This document shows, one piece after another, positions 44,338 through 53,452 of a stretch of DNA of 64,000 nt. A program made the position numbers and the translations under genes. The stretch lies in NCBI RefSeq assembly GCF_039534915.1, contig NZ_BAAAWE010000001.1:7192001-7256000 (forward strand). The letters run 5' to 3'. The notes under the pieces were generated by a model that saw only the letters and a program-made list of their open reading frames with translations, was not told where the DNA came from and ran no database searches. The DNA comes from Streptomyces roseofulvus. GTDB lineage: Bacteria > Actinomycetota > Actinomycetes > Streptomycetales > Streptomycetaceae. Each line of letters begins with the position of its first letter. Positions within the stretch are counted from its first letter, which is position 1.

Positions 44338-45165
44338 TCAGCGGACGGGCGTCCGGCTTGCCCGGGTGGCGAGTGCGGCCGGGCGGGAGGCGACGGGGAC
44401 ACGGCCGAGCCAGGAGGCGAGAGCAACGCGGCCGGCCTCGGTGAGGTGAAGGCGGGCGGAGCGTGCCCCGGGAACGGGGTGGCGTGCCTCGCGGCGGACC
44501 CAGCCCCGCGACTCCAGGGACCGGACCGTGGCCATCGAGAACGACGCGTCCCTCATCCACGCCCACTCGCGGCCACTGGAGACTTCGACGCTCAGACGCC
44601 CGGTCGCGATGGCGCGCAGCGCCTGGTACTGCGTGGGCGACATCGCCTGCGGCCTGCCGTCGATCAGCTTCTGGGCGCGTAGCGCGCCCGCGAGATCCGT
44701 GACGGCACGAAGGGCGTCGGAGGCACCGAGCGAGGTCAGCAGAGACGCGTCCTGCAGGTGGTGGCCGGCTTCGAGGAGGGTGTCGAGGACCCTGCCGCGC
44801 GGGTAGGGCCGGTGGGCACGCTCCTGGGGCGACACCTGGACGAGGTAGGCATGGACCAGCCGCAGGTGCTCGCCCGCGAGGGCCGCCTGGGTCTCCAGAA
44901 GCCGGATACGGCTGTACGCGTCCTCTACCGCGGGGCTCACGTAGATCCGGACCTTGCCGATCTCAGTCCTCACCGCCCTTGCGGCATCGGCGAGGTCGTC
45001 GGCGCGTCCTGCGTGTGCCAGGGCTTCCGACGGAGCGGCCGGCCTGGAGAACTCCAGTGTGGAAAGGCGGTCCCGGAACATGGTGACTTCCCCCGCCAGC
45101 AGCAGGACGTGGGCGGGGGCAAGCTCGGCCAGCAACAAAGGGCGGGAATCCGAAGGGCTTGTCAT
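44338..45165 (-). CDS. helical protein with C-terminal winged-helix-like domain, paralogue 3
   Basis: A protein of 275 residues. The clearest domain of the set is here: MSPTQYQALRAIATGRLSVE, then MATVRSLESRGWVRREARHP and LHLTEAGRVALASWL, which is close to a MarR-like winged helix with its wing. The helical N-terminus (LLAELAPAHVLLLAGEVTMF) is like the others. The ATG at 45165 overlaps the stop of the decayed DUF317 gene (ATGA). Confidence 0.68.
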   Translation of the reverse strand: MTSPSDSRPLLLAELAPAHVLLLAGEVTMFRDRLSTLEFSRPAAPSEALAHAGRADDLADAARAVRTEIGKVRIYVSPAVEDAYSRIRLLETQAALAGEHLRLVHAYLVQVSPQERAHRPYPRGRVLDTLLEAGHHLQDASLLTSLGASDALRAVTDLAGALRAQKLIDGRPQAMSPTQYQALRAIATGRLSVEVSSGREWAWMRDASFSMATVRSLESRGWVRREARHPVPGARSARLHLTEAGRVALASWLGRVPVASRPAALATRASRTPVR

Positions 45166-45879
45166 CGCCGGCGCCCCTCCCCGTTGGTGGGCAGATCTCC
45201 GAGGGCGTGGACGACCTGCGCCCCGAGCCCCGAGGGGAGACCGGTGAGCGAGGTCAGCCGGGCTGCGCTCCGGGCCAGGTACGGGACGTCCGCGAGGGTG
45301 CGCTCCACCGGGTCGGGCGTGGCCAGGAAGGTGAGGAACTGGGCCGGGAGCTGGGCCGGGACGGCGCCCGTGGCGTGGACGGCCCAGTGGGTGTCGAATC
45401 CGTCGAACACGGAGTGCTCCACCCGCCACGGCTGGCCGGGCGTGTGGTGCATGGTGCAGTGCCCGTCGGGAGAGGCGTAAGCCCCTGTGCCCGCGGTCCA
45501 GTCGTACAGGTCGGCGATGTCGGCGACGGAACGTTCCGTCAGCGGGATGCGGTCCGAATGCCGCATGTCGCCCAGCAGTTGGGGCAGCGCCTGGGTGACG
45601 CCGGCGAGGGCCCCCAGCGGCGTCTGCCGCGTAGCGGTGATCTACCAGGCCAGGTCGTTGCGGGCGATCGTCCACCACATACCGTCCAGGCGGGACGGCG
45701 AGAAATCCACCTGGAGCGTGTCGTCGGGACTGACCACGGTGACGCGCCCGGTCTCCCGATCGTGAGTCCAGGACCACCCGAAAACGTGGATCAGCGGCCC
45801 GAGGACGTCGGCGAGACGGTCCCCGGCTCCGGGCCAGGTGCCGCGGTGAGCCCAGGAACCGGCTCTGCTCATCGATCAT
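45162..45879 (-). pseudogene. DUF317 protein with one frameshift and one in-frame TAG
   Basis: The N-terminus IDEQSRFLGSPRHLA is read from the ATG at 45879, after GTGAGG. A frameshift near 45830 moves the reading to GAGDRLADVLGPLIHVFGWS and MWWTIARNDLAW, which meets a TAG at 45642. The same frame then continues ITATRQTPLGALAGVTQALP to YASPDGHCTMHHTPGQPWRV and ends at 45162. Repaired, it is a normal two-unit DUF317 protein of about 238 residues. Two lesions show real decay. Confidence 0.78.
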
Positions 45880-45884
45880 GGTCC

Positions 45885-46802
45885 TCACCTCGACCGTCCG
45901 GCCATCGCCGCCTGTGCGACAGGAGCGGGCCGGCCTGTGGGAGTGGCCGGACGAGACTGGGCGAGAAGCCGCCGGGCGCGGTCCGTGACGCTCACCCTCT
46001 GCCCCTGGCGGTCGGAGGTTTCGGCCTCGACCTGGACCAGGCGGTATTTCTCGAAGAAGGCGAAGGTGGCCGGATGGACGGAGGACCCGCCGGAGAGATA
46101 GACCTTGGTCTTGCGGCCGAAGCTGTCCTCGTACCGTCGCCCTTCGCCCTGGGCCAGGTCTTCAAGGGCGGTCGCCTGCTTGGTGTTGAGCTTGGGCAGG
46201 GGCATGGCCGCCTCCGGGCGTTCGAGGGCGCGGCCGATGCTGGTGGCGGCGTAGGAGCAGCAGGTGGCGGTGAGGTCGAGGTCGTGGAGGGCTTCGGCCA
46301 GGCACTCCACGATGCCGCTCTCGGCATCGGTCTCGCGGGCCTGACGGACGGCCTTCTCGTCGACCGCCGCGCCGGGAAGGCTCGCGCCGATCAGAGGATT
46401 GACGGAAATGGCCTGGGCGAGGTGGGTGGTCACGAGGGCCGCGCTGGAGACGGTGGCGGTGAGGGTGTCCAGGGTGCTGCGGTTGCCGGGCACGGTGACG
46501 TAGTCGCTCGTGCTGAGCCACGACAACGCTGTGACGAGCTGTCTCGTCAGTTGTTGGGATTCCAGGAGGAGCGGCGTGACCGTGGAGTGGAACCCGGGAC
46601 CCGGCGCCTTTTCCACGGCGTCGACTTGGGCGCGCAGTTTCGCGAAGTGGGTGGCGAGGTCCCGGAAGGGTGCGGCGGTGTCCGAAGCGGATGAGGGTGT
46701 GATGGGAGGAGATCCTTTCGGGGATGGGAAATTCGGCGGCCACGGCGAACTCGGTCGCGACGTGCTGGGGGAGTGCACCCGAGGCCGGGGACGGCTGGTC
46801 AC
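45885..46802 (-). CDS. helical protein with C-terminal winged-helix-like domain, paralogue 4
   Basis: A protein of about 305 residues and the most divergent of the four. Residues from about 60 are helical (FRDLATHFAKLRAQVDAVEK, ALVTTHLAQAISVNP); the end reads LNTKQATALEDLAQGEGRRY and SVTDRARRLLAQSR. The GTG at 46802 overlaps the coupling-protein stop (GTGA). The first 50 residues are Pro/Ser-rich, so a later unusual start after AAAGGA is possible. Confidence 0.6.
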   Translation of the reverse strand: MTSRPRPRVHSPSTSRPSSPWPPNFPSPKGSPPITPSSASDTAAPFRDLATHFAKLRAQVDAVEKAPGPGFHSTVTPLLLESQQLTRQLVTALSWLSTSDYVTVPGNRSTLDTLTATVSSAALVTTHLAQAISVNPLIGASLPGAAVDEKAVRQARETDAESGIVECLAEALHDLDLTATCCSYAATSIGRALERPEAAMPLPKLNTKQATALEDLAQGEGRRYEDSFGRKTKVYLSGGSSVHPATFAFFEKYRLVQVEAETSDRQGQRVSVTDRARRLLAQSRPATPTGRPAPVAQAAMAGRSR

Positions 46803-48592
46803 GCCGCTGAGTCGTAGTCGTCCTGCCGGGAGGCCGTCTTGGCGAGGGCCCGGGCGGTGATGGCCTTCGAGGCCCGGGCGGAGGCGGCACTGAGTTCGTC
46901 GGCGCCGGGCTCGGCGTACCAGGGGCGCAGGTCGAGCATCGCGACCCGCATGCCGGTGGCCAGGCACAGGGCGCTGCCCTTGGGCAGGGCGCGGATCGCG
47001 TCGGCCGGCAGGATCCGCTCCTGCCGCATCGACACCGAGGTCGACTTCCCGGACTCGGAGTGCGAGGTGGAGACGGTCTCAACGTCGTGGTCGCCGACCA
47101 TCCTGCTGAGCTTGTCCGCGAAATCGGGGTCGTCGATACCGGAGCCGATGATCTTCACGGTGGCCGCGCTCCACATGGCGTCCATGCCGGCGTCCCCCCA
47201 GACTTTCTGACCCTGGCGGTAGGACTGCAGGATCGTGATCGGGATGATCCCGCGCGACCCGAGGTGGGAGTACAGGTCGGGCAAGTCCGAGATCTTGCAG
47301 ACGTTGGCGGCCTCGTCGAGGATCGCGAGCATCGGCGGGTCGAGTCGGCCGCCGGCGCGTTCGGCCTGGGCGGTCGCGGCCCGCATCACGCTGTCGGCAC
47401 ACGCCGCGATCAGCGCGCTCGCGCCGCCGCCGCCGTCCTTCGACAGCAGGAACAACGAGTCGTTGCTCGTCACGAAGTTGGTCGGCCGGAACTCGGGGAC
47501 GTCCTTCTGAGGGGTGACCCAGGCGGCGATCTCGGCGTTGAGCAGGGCGGAGGCGTACTGGCGTGCGGTCTCGTAGATGCCGTCCCGGGTCTCCGGCGGC
47601 CCCTCCACTGTGCCCTTCAACTGGGAGGCGACCGCAGTGAACTTGTGGTCGCGCAGGATGTCGAGGGGGCGCCGGTCGGCGGGGAAGGCCAGCCACTGCA
47701 TCACGTCGGTGATCGGCCGCTCGTCCAGCGCGGCGGCCAGGAACAACTGGCTGAGGATGTTGCTGCCGGCCTTGGACCAGAAGTCGCCCTGCTGGCTCGC
47801 GTCCACGCTCGCGGCAAGGAAGTGCCCGGCCAGCCGGTTGGCGCCGTCGAGGGTCTTCGCGTCGGCGAGGGGGTTCCACCACATCTCGCGGGAGGCGTGG
47901 GCGATCTGCTGCGGGTCCATCGACCACACCCGCCCCGCGGCGGCACGGGCGTCGAAGGTCGCCGTAAAGGCGTCGCCTGCCGCCTTGTTGGAGGTGAGCA
48001 GGACCGGTCCGGGCGCGGCGAGGATCGAGGGGATCGCGAGGCTCGTGGTCTTGCCGGAGCGCGGGGCCATGATCGCGACGGCGACGTCCTCGAAGCCCAT
48101 GCGGACCTCGTGTCGGGTCCCAGCGAGGTTGCCGACGAGGATGCCGGCGTCGCGGGGTTCGATGTGCTTGGCGTGCTTCAGGCTCGGCCGCAGGGAGCGG
48201 GCCTTGGCTTCGACGGCCTTGGCGAGCAGCGGCTGGATGTCGCGGGCCGTCGCCATCCCGTCGACGGTCTTCTTCCCGCCGCCGGACCGGTTCTTGTACC
48301 GGAGCCACAGGACGCCCGCGCCGGCGGCGAGGGCCAGCGTCAGCAGGACAGGGACGATACGGGTGGCGACGAGCAGGGACGTTTCTCCTGCTGCGGGCCA
48401 GAGCTGGTCGGGATGGAGGAGCGCGTCAGCCGGGCGGTAGGACACCCACGGGGTGGACCCGGACAACCGGGCGGCGACGTTCCCGGCCAGCCAGGCGAAG
48501 TTGGCGAGGGGGAAGCCGATGGCGAAGACGGCGATGCCGATCTTCAGGGCTATGTCATAGCCGTCGGAGCTGGAGGAAGAGGGACTGGGCAA
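46799..48592 (-). CDS. VirD4/TraG-like type IV coupling ATPase
   Basis: A 597-residue membrane ATPase. Two N-terminal helices (about residues 15-40 and 74-97) anchor it. Walker A is APRSGKTT at 176-183, Walker B is MLAILDEAANV near 418, and a conserved Gln follows in ITILQSYRQG. Such proteins bring DNA or protein substrates to a type IV secretion or conjugation pore, unlike the FtsK-like TraB of many Streptomyces plasmids. The TTG at 48592 is the only start close to the first helix, with AAGGA ten bases away. It is the best evidence that this train came from a conjugative element. Confidence 0.88.
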   Translation of the reverse strand: MPSPSSSSSDGYDIALKIGIAVFAIGFPLANFAWLAGNVAARLSGSTPWVSYRPADALLHPDQLWPAAGETSLLVATRIVPVLLTLALAAGAGVLWLRYKNRSGGGKKTVDGMATARDIQPLLAKAVEAKARSLRPSLKHAKHIEPRDAGILVGNLAGTRHEVRMGFEDVAVAIMAPRSGKTTSLAIPSILAAPGPVLLTSNKAAGDAFTATFDARAAAGRVWSMDPQQIAHASREMWWNPLADAKTLDGANRLAGHFLAASVDASQQGDFWSKAGSNILSQLFLAAALDERPITDVMQWLAFPADRRPLDILRDHKFTAVASQLKGTVEGPPETRDGIYETARQYASALLNAEIAAWVTPQKDVPEFRPTNFVTSNDSLFLLSKDGGGGASALIAACADSVMRAATAQAERAGGRLDPPMLAILDEAANVCKISDLPDLYSHLGSRGIIPITILQSYRQGQKVWGDAGMDAMWSAATVKIIGSGIDDPDFADKLSRMVGDHDVETVSTSHSESGKSTSVSMRQERILPADAIRALPKGSALCLATGMRVAMLDLRPWYAEPGADELSAASARASKAITARALAKTASRQDDYDSAA

Positions 48593-48640
48593 GGGGCAGT
48601 GGTTCCTTGGCGGTGCCGGGGAGGGGCGGTGCTGAGGTGG

Positions 48641-49393
48641 TCAGTGAGTACGGCGCGGCGTCGACCGAGGTGGCTGCGGCGCCGGTGACGGCTTGCTGCT
48701 CCGGCGGGCGGCCAGGCGCTGCACGCGGGCGGGCAGCGCGGAGGCGACGGTCTTGGGCGTCGCCTGCTGCCAGTGAAGGGTCAGACGCTGCCTGCTGAGG
48801 CCGAGGGTCTGCTCGTGCGTTCTCGGCAGGGGCTCTACGACGGCCAGTGCCTGGGTGAAGGCCGCCACGACGCTAGCGGGGGCGCGGCCGTCGAAGCGCG
48901 CCTGCCAGACCGTGTGGTCCTGGTCGAGGGCGGCGGTGATGAACCAGCTGGTCATGCCGGAGAAGGTGATCCGCTCGCCCGTCACGATGTTGTCGGGGGA
49001 GCGGAACTCGCCGGAGGGCGCCGTCTCCCACCCGGCCTGGCGCAGCGGCTGAGTGGGATCGGCGACGGCCCGCTCGTTGTAGGCAGGTTCGGTCAGGGTG
49101 TCGGTGACCGCGGCGATCAGCTCGACGGGGGTCCGCGCGCCGAAGGATGCGTACCAACTGGTGGCAGCGCTGCCGCCGTTGTGGATGATCCGCCACCACT
49201 GGTCGCCGGGTGCGGGCTCGAGTCGCAGGAGCGTTTTCTGGTCCGGACTGGAGAGGAGGACCCGGGGCAGCAGGGGCTCGTGTCCGTGGCTCCAGCCAGC
49301 GGCCTCGTGGAGGGGAATGGTCACCCAGGCCGCGTCGCCGGGGCCGGCGAGGTAGCGGGGTGAGATGAGCGCCTGGTCGATCATGTCGGTCAC
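48641..49393 (-). CDS. DUF317 protein A
   Basis: A protein of 250 residues. It has the standard opening ISPRYLAGPGDAAWVTIPLH and two units, SPDQKTLLRLEPAPGDQWWR ... YASFGARTPVELIAAVTDTL and SPDNIVTGERITFSGMTSWF ... ARFDGRAPASVVAAFTQALA. A basic, Pro-rich tail follows. The GTG at 49393 has GGAGG five bases upstream and overlaps the next stop (GTGA). Confidence 0.8.
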   Translation of the reverse strand: MTDMIDQALISPRYLAGPGDAAWVTIPLHEAAGWSHGHEPLLPRVLLSSPDQKTLLRLEPAPGDQWWRIIHNGGSAATSWYASFGARTPVELIAAVTDTLTEPAYNERAVADPTQPLRQAGWETAPSGEFRSPDNIVTGERITFSGMTSWFITAALDQDHTVWQARFDGRAPASVVAAFTQALAVVEPLPRTHEQTLGLSRQRLTLHWQQATPKTVASALPARVQRLAARRSSKPSPAPQPPRSTPRRTH

Positions 49394-50163
49394 CGGAGCC
49401 TCCGCCCTGCCGGGGCGAGACTTTCTCCAACAGGTGGACACGGCGGCGGTGAGGTGACCGCGCGCCGGGCGGCGAGCTGCTCGACCCGCTCGGGCAGGGC
49501 CCGGGCGACGTGCTCGGCCGGCCGCCGCTCCCACTCCAGAGTGATCCCGCGGCGCGGGAAGCCCTTCATCTGCTCGGCGGAGCGCCGTGCCGGTTCCGGG
49601 GAGGCGAGGGCCTTGAAGAGCGAAGCCAGGATCACGTTGGGTGTGCCTGCGGACAGGAAGGCGTGCCACAGGGGGTCGTCCTCGTCGAGGCCGGCGGTGA
49701 TCCGCCAGGAGCGGCTGCCGGCGAGGGTGTTCCGGCTGCCGCGGACATGTCCGTCCGGGGACAGGAAGGTTCCCCGGCCGCCGGCGACGGTCCAGCCTGC
49801 CTGCCGCAGGGGCTCGTAGGGGTCGACCGGCTGCCGCAGGGGGTGGCCGGGGTGGGTCAGGGCGTCGGTGACGGCGGCGATCAGCTCGACGGGCGTGGAT
49901 CCGTCGAAGGACGCGCGCCAGTTCGTTCCGGCGCGGCCGTCTCGGTGTGACACATGCCACCACGGTCCTTCCAGTACCGGCTCCAGACGGAGCTGGCTCT
50001 TGGAGAGGGGGCCGGTCAGTACGACATGAGGAACGAGGGGCTGGTTCAGCGCCGTCCAGCCGGACACCGTGGCCAGGGGCACAGTGACCCAGGCCGGGTC
50101 GCCGGGGCCGGCGAGGTAGACGGGGGCCACCAGCGCCTGGTCGACCAGTTCGTGCTTGTTCAT
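49390..50163 (-). CDS. DUF317 protein B
   Basis: A protein of 257 residues and the nearest relative of DUF317 protein A, which it overlaps. It opens VAPVYLAGPGDPAWVTVPLA; unit 1 ends RASFDGSTPVELIAAVTDAL, and unit 2 includes LSPDGHVRGSRNTLAGSRSW and FLSAGTPNVILASLFKALA. The tail carries VARALPERVEQLAARR, shared with protein A (VASALPARVQRLAARR). The start overlaps by one base the stop of the helical gene upstream (TGATG). Confidence 0.8.
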   Translation of the reverse strand: MNKHELVDQALVAPVYLAGPGDPAWVTVPLATVSGWTALNQPLVPHVVLTGPLSKSQLRLEPVLEGPWWHVSHRDGRAGTNWRASFDGSTPVELIAAVTDALTHPGHPLRQPVDPYEPLRQAGWTVAGGRGTFLSPDGHVRGSRNTLAGSRSWRITAGLDEDDPLWHAFLSAGTPNVILASLFKALASPEPARRSAEQMKGFPRRGITLEWERRPAEHVARALPERVEQLAARRAVTSPPPCPPVGESLAPAGRRLR

Positions 50164-50780
50164 CAGCGCCCCACCGTCGTCCGGCCGGCGGTGGGCTGCT
50201 GGGCGGGGTTCGCGACGGCGATGGGTGCCGGTGCGGGGGCTTTGAGGGCGACGGCGTGCAGGTCGAGGAGGGCGTGTCCGTGGGTGGCCCAGGCATCCAG
50301 GTAGCCCCAGGCTTCAGCGTTCCGCTCGGCCAGCGCGTTGATGAACTCTTTGTGGGCCGTCCAGGAGGTGCGCATCGTTTCGCGGGTCTGAGCCCACTCG
50401 GTACGCAGAGCCTCCAGGCGGTCGTATGCCTGGGCGAGCTCGGACAGTTGCCACGGCCAGCGGGGCTCGACGTCGCCGGCGGCGATGTGCTGGAGCTGGA
50501 ACCGCGCTGTGGCGAGCAGGTAGCGTGCCGAGCGGCGGACGGGCTCGAAAGCGCGCCAGATCTGGGTGTCTCGCTGAACCTTCCGCCAGCCGTACGACTC
50601 GTCGTCGTACGGCATCCAGTCGGTGTCGGTGTGCTTCTCGGAGTAGGAATCCCAGGAGGTGAGGATCATCTCGCTCTGCACCAGGAACACCGTCAGCGCC
50701 TGGAGGGCGGCGGCGTGCTGGTCGGCGCGATAGGGAAAGGGGGAGGTCAGAGTGGTTCCTTCGGTCGGGATGGTGCTCAC
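50163..50780 (-). CDS. helical hypothetical protein, paralogue of 52851-53435
   Basis: A protein of about 205 residues, nearly all helical. SEMILTSWDSYSEKHTDTDW-MPYDDESYGWRKVQRD aligns with AWERFDDENTDLDGWPYDQD of the gene at 52851, and both end with a THGHALLDLHAV/THGRAVLEIHAA block. The GTG at 50780 overlaps the upstream DUF317 stop; a CTG after AAGGAACCA is a less likely start. The pair flank an ATP-grasp gene. Function unknown. Confidence 0.6.
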   Translation of the reverse strand: MSTIPTEGTTLTSPFPYRADQHAAALQALTVFLVQSEMILTSWDSYSEKHTDTDWMPYDDESYGWRKVQRDTQIWRAFEPVRRSARYLLATARFQLQHIAAGDVEPRWPWQLSELAQAYDRLEALRTEWAQTRETMRTSWTAHKEFINALAERNAEAWGYLDAWATHGHALLDLHAVALKAPAPAPIAVANPAQQPTAGRTTVGR

Positions 50781-51556
50781 CGGGTACGGCGGGGGAGGGG
50801 ACTGCCCGGGCGCTGCGGGGAGGGCGGTAGCTCGCGGCTGGTGCTCAGGGGGAAGAGCCGCTCGACCCGGGCCCACAGCGTTGCCTCCGCCTGCTGGGCC
50901 GGGACGCGTTCGCGCTGGATGCGGACGCTGTATCGCAGGGTGGGGGCCATGGTCCGTTCGTGGCGCAGGACCGGGTCGGGGGAGACGAGGTCGGCGAGGA
51001 ATGCGGCGACCACGTGCGGAGGGGTGTGCTCAGTGAAGTGCGCTTCCCAGACGGCCACTTGCTGGTGCGAGATCCGCCAGGGTTCTATGCCGGCGGTGAC
51101 CTTGATGTGCCACGAGCCGTTGGCGAGACGGCCGATGTGGACGTGCCCGTCAGGGGAGTCGAAGTGCCGTTGGTGGCGCGAGGGCCAGCCGGCCTGTTCG
51201 AGGACCGTGACGGGGTCGAGGAGGTCTTCGGGCGCGGGCCCGGCGGCGTAGGCGATGGTCGCCGCCGTGATGATCTCAGCCGGTGTGCGGGCCCCGAACG
51301 ACATCGTCCACGGCTCCTCCTCTTCGGCCCCGAGGTGCCGCAGGGTCCACCAGGGCTGGTCGGGGTCGGGCGACAGGTGCAGCTCCGTCTTGCGGTCGCG
51401 GGGGATGACACGCACCACCGGGGTGAGGGGGAGGTGCGCGATCTGCCACCGGTAGACCTGCTGGAGGGGCGCGGTGACCCAGCGGGGGTCACCGCCTCCG
51501 GCGAGGTACCGGGGCGAGACCTGGGCGAGTGCGGGCTGCCGGGCGGTCTCGGTCAC
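50777..51556 (-). CDS. DUF317 protein C
   Basis: A protein of 259 residues. VSPRYLAGGGDPRWVTAPLQ opens it; MSFGARTPAEIITAATIAYA and FDSPDGHVHIGRLANGSWHI ... FTEHTPPHVVAAFLADLVSP mark the two units. The stop overlaps the helical gene and the GTG start overlaps the ATP-grasp stop, so it is coupled on both sides. Confidence 0.8.
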   Translation of the reverse strand: MTETARQPALAQVSPRYLAGGGDPRWVTAPLQQVYRWQIAHLPLTPVVRVIPRDRKTELHLSPDPDQPWWTLRHLGAEEEEPWTMSFGARTPAEIITAATIAYAAGPAPEDLLDPVTVLEQAGWPSRHQRHFDSPDGHVHIGRLANGSWHIKVTAGIEPWRISHQQVAVWEAHFTEHTPPHVVAAFLADLVSPDPVLRHERTMAPTLRYSVRIQRERVPAQQAEATLWARVERLFPLSTSRELPPSPQRPGSPLPRRTR

Positions 51557-52800
51557 GGGCGGCCCGGGGCAGGGGCGTCGACGGCGAGGGCGATGTGGCT
51601 GTTGGTGGCGCTGCGGCGGGCGACGGCGAGACCGATGGTGTCGGCGTACGTCGCGATCAGGCCCACGCGGGAGGAGTCCAGGTCGCCCTCGGGCGGGAGG
51701 AGGACCTCGTCGCCCTCCTCCATCAGCCAGGCCGGGCCGTGGACCCAGCCGGCCGTCTCGGCGAAGCCGGAGGCGATGCTCCGCTGGGCGAGCGTGCCGG
51801 ACGCCGGGGCGTATAGGACCTGGATCGCGACGGCCTGCTGGCGGGTGGGCGTCAGGTCGGGGGCGGCGCCGACGGCGATGTCGGCGGCGATACGGGCGAG
51901 GGGCAGGCCGAGGGCCTGCTCGACGGCCCAGCCGATCCAGTCGCCGCCGACCCTCGCGTTGACCTCAATCACGCGCGGGCCCGTGGGAGTGAGACGGATC
52001 TCCACGTGCTGGATGCCCCCGGTCACGCCGGTCGCCCGCACCGCGGCCTTGGCGATCGGGGCGACGGTCTCCAGGAGCGGGTCGCCGCCCGTGAGGGTGT
52101 GGCCGGTCTCCTCGAAGAGCGGCTCGCTGCCGAGTTCCTTGCGGGTGACGGCGACCGGCGTGGTCACGCCCTGGTAGGTGACACACTCGACGCTCACCTC
52201 CGGGCCGGACAGATACTCCTCGACGAGGACGCTGCAGTTGTCGCCGCCGTGCTGCTGCACCCCGCGGGTCGCGAACGCGTACGCCTCGGCGAGGTCCTCG
52301 CGGGTCTCGGCCTTGATGACGCCGATACTGCCGCCCACAGCTGCCGGCTTGACCACGACGGGGAAGCCGATCGCCTCGGCGACCGCGAGAGCCTCGTCGA
52401 GGGACGCGGCGGCGACGGAGCGGGCGGAGGGCACGCCGTGGCGGGCGAACGCGGCGCGGCTGGCGGCCTTGTCCCGGCAGGTGCGGACCGACTCCGTGGT
52501 CGTGACCGCCAGGCCGAGACGTTCGGCCAGTTGGGCGACCGCGGTGAGGTGGGACTCGTTCCAGGTCAGCACGCCCGCGACCGGCCGGCGCGTGGTGATG
52601 GCTTCGGCGGCGTTGAGCAGGGCGTCCAGGTCGTCGAAGTCGGCGACCGTCTCGTGGTCGACGACGTACGGCTTCTCCCAGGTGAGCGGGTCGGTGGTGA
52701 GGACGGCGACGTCGTAGGCGTCGGCGACCTGGCGCAGGCAGTAGCCGCGGTACACGTCATCACCAGGGGCGACGACCAGGACGAGCGGGCGCTGGGACAC
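51553..52800 (-). CDS. ATP-grasp domain ligase
   Basis: A 415-residue ATP-grasp enzyme, which would join a carboxylate to an amine or similar group through an acyl phosphate. The ATP-binding part shows SRAAFARHGVPSARSV, FPVVVKPAAVGGSIGVIKAE, CSVLVEEYLSGPEVSVECVT and the metal-binding RVIEVNARVGGDW. The layout resembles carbamoyl-phosphate-synthase-like and L-amino acid ligases. The GTG at 52800 follows GGAG; the longer frame upstream is a shadow of the next genes. A biosynthetic enzyme is unusual inside a train of DUF317 genes, and no partner enzyme is adjacent. Confidence 0.85.
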   Translation of the reverse strand: MSQRPLVLVVAPGDDVYRGYCLRQVADAYDVAVLTTDPLTWEKPYVVDHETVADFDDLDALLNAAEAITTRRPVAGVLTWNESHLTAVAQLAERLGLAVTTTESVRTCRDKAASRAAFARHGVPSARSVAAASLDEALAVAEAIGFPVVVKPAAVGGSIGVIKAETREDLAEAYAFATRGVQQHGGDNCSVLVEEYLSGPEVSVECVTYQGVTTPVAVTRKELGSEPLFEETGHTLTGGDPLLETVAPIAKAAVRATGVTGGIQHVEIRLTPTGPRVIEVNARVGGDWIGWAVEQALGLPLARIAADIAVGAAPDLTPTRQQAVAIQVLYAPASGTLAQRSIASGFAETAGWVHGPAWLMEEGDEVLLPPEGDLDSSRVGLIATYADTIGLAVARRSATNSHIALAVDAPAPGRP

Positions 52801-52850
52801 GAAGGGCTCCAAGGAAGTGAGGCGCGGAAGAGCAAGAGAGAAAGGGGGGT

Positions 52851-53435
52851 TCAGCGGCGGCGGGCGGGTGATGCCGTTGTGGCGGCGTGCGGTGCGCGGG
52901 TGGTGAGGCGGATGCCGGTCTGCCCGGCTCGCACGGTGGCGGCGTGGATCTCCAGGACGGCACGTCCGTGGGTGAGCCAGTCGACCAGGGCTTCGGAGGC
53001 TTGCTTGTTGCGTACGGCGGAGGCTGCGAGGAGGTCCTCGGCGCTGGTGGATGGATCGGCCACCACTCGCTCGTACTCGGTGTGGGCGGTGTCGACTCGT
53101 TCGAGGGCCCCGCGCAGGTGGGCGAGTTGCCAGCTCCAGCGGGCTTGGCCGGAGTTTCCGGCGAGCTGGTCGGCGGACGTCTCGGCCGCGTCCAGCAGGG
53201 CGGCGGCTTGCTCTCGCAGGGGAGAGAAGCGGTGCCAGAGGGCGGCGTCCTTCTCGGCCTGCCGGGCGTCGTAGGTGTCCTGGTCGTATGGCCAGCCGTC
53301 GAGGTCGGTGTTCTCGTCGTCGAACCGCTCCCACGCGGCCATCACCGCGTCGCCCTGCAGGAGGAAGGCTGAGAGTCGGGCGATCGGCGGTGTGTGGTCC
53401 GGGGGCAGGGGCGCGGGAGGGGAAGGGTTGGGCAC
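52851..53435 (-). CDS. helical hypothetical protein, paralogue of 50163-50780
   Basis: A protein of 194 residues with a Pro-rich N-terminus and then helices. It shares the DxxTDxD-x2-PYDxxxY block and the C-terminal HGRAVLEIHAATVRAG with its paralogue. The GTG at 53435 follows GAAAGA. It may bind another island protein; nothing more can be said. Confidence 0.6.
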   Translation of the reverse strand: MPNPSPPAPLPPDHTPPIARLSAFLLQGDAVMAAWERFDDENTDLDGWPYDQDTYDARQAEKDAALWHRFSPLREQAAALLDAAETSADQLAGNSGQARWSWQLAHLRGALERVDTAHTEYERVVADPSTSAEDLLAASAVRNKQASEALVDWLTHGRAVLEIHAATVRAGQTGIRLTTRAPHAATTASPARRR

Positions 53436-53452
53436 GGGGGGTCTTTCGAAGG

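Noticed and set aside
35106..45644. General amber (TAG) recoding in this organism
   Set aside because: Only two genes show it, one of them also has a frameshift, and ordinary genes such as the one ending at 35820 use TAG as a true stop.
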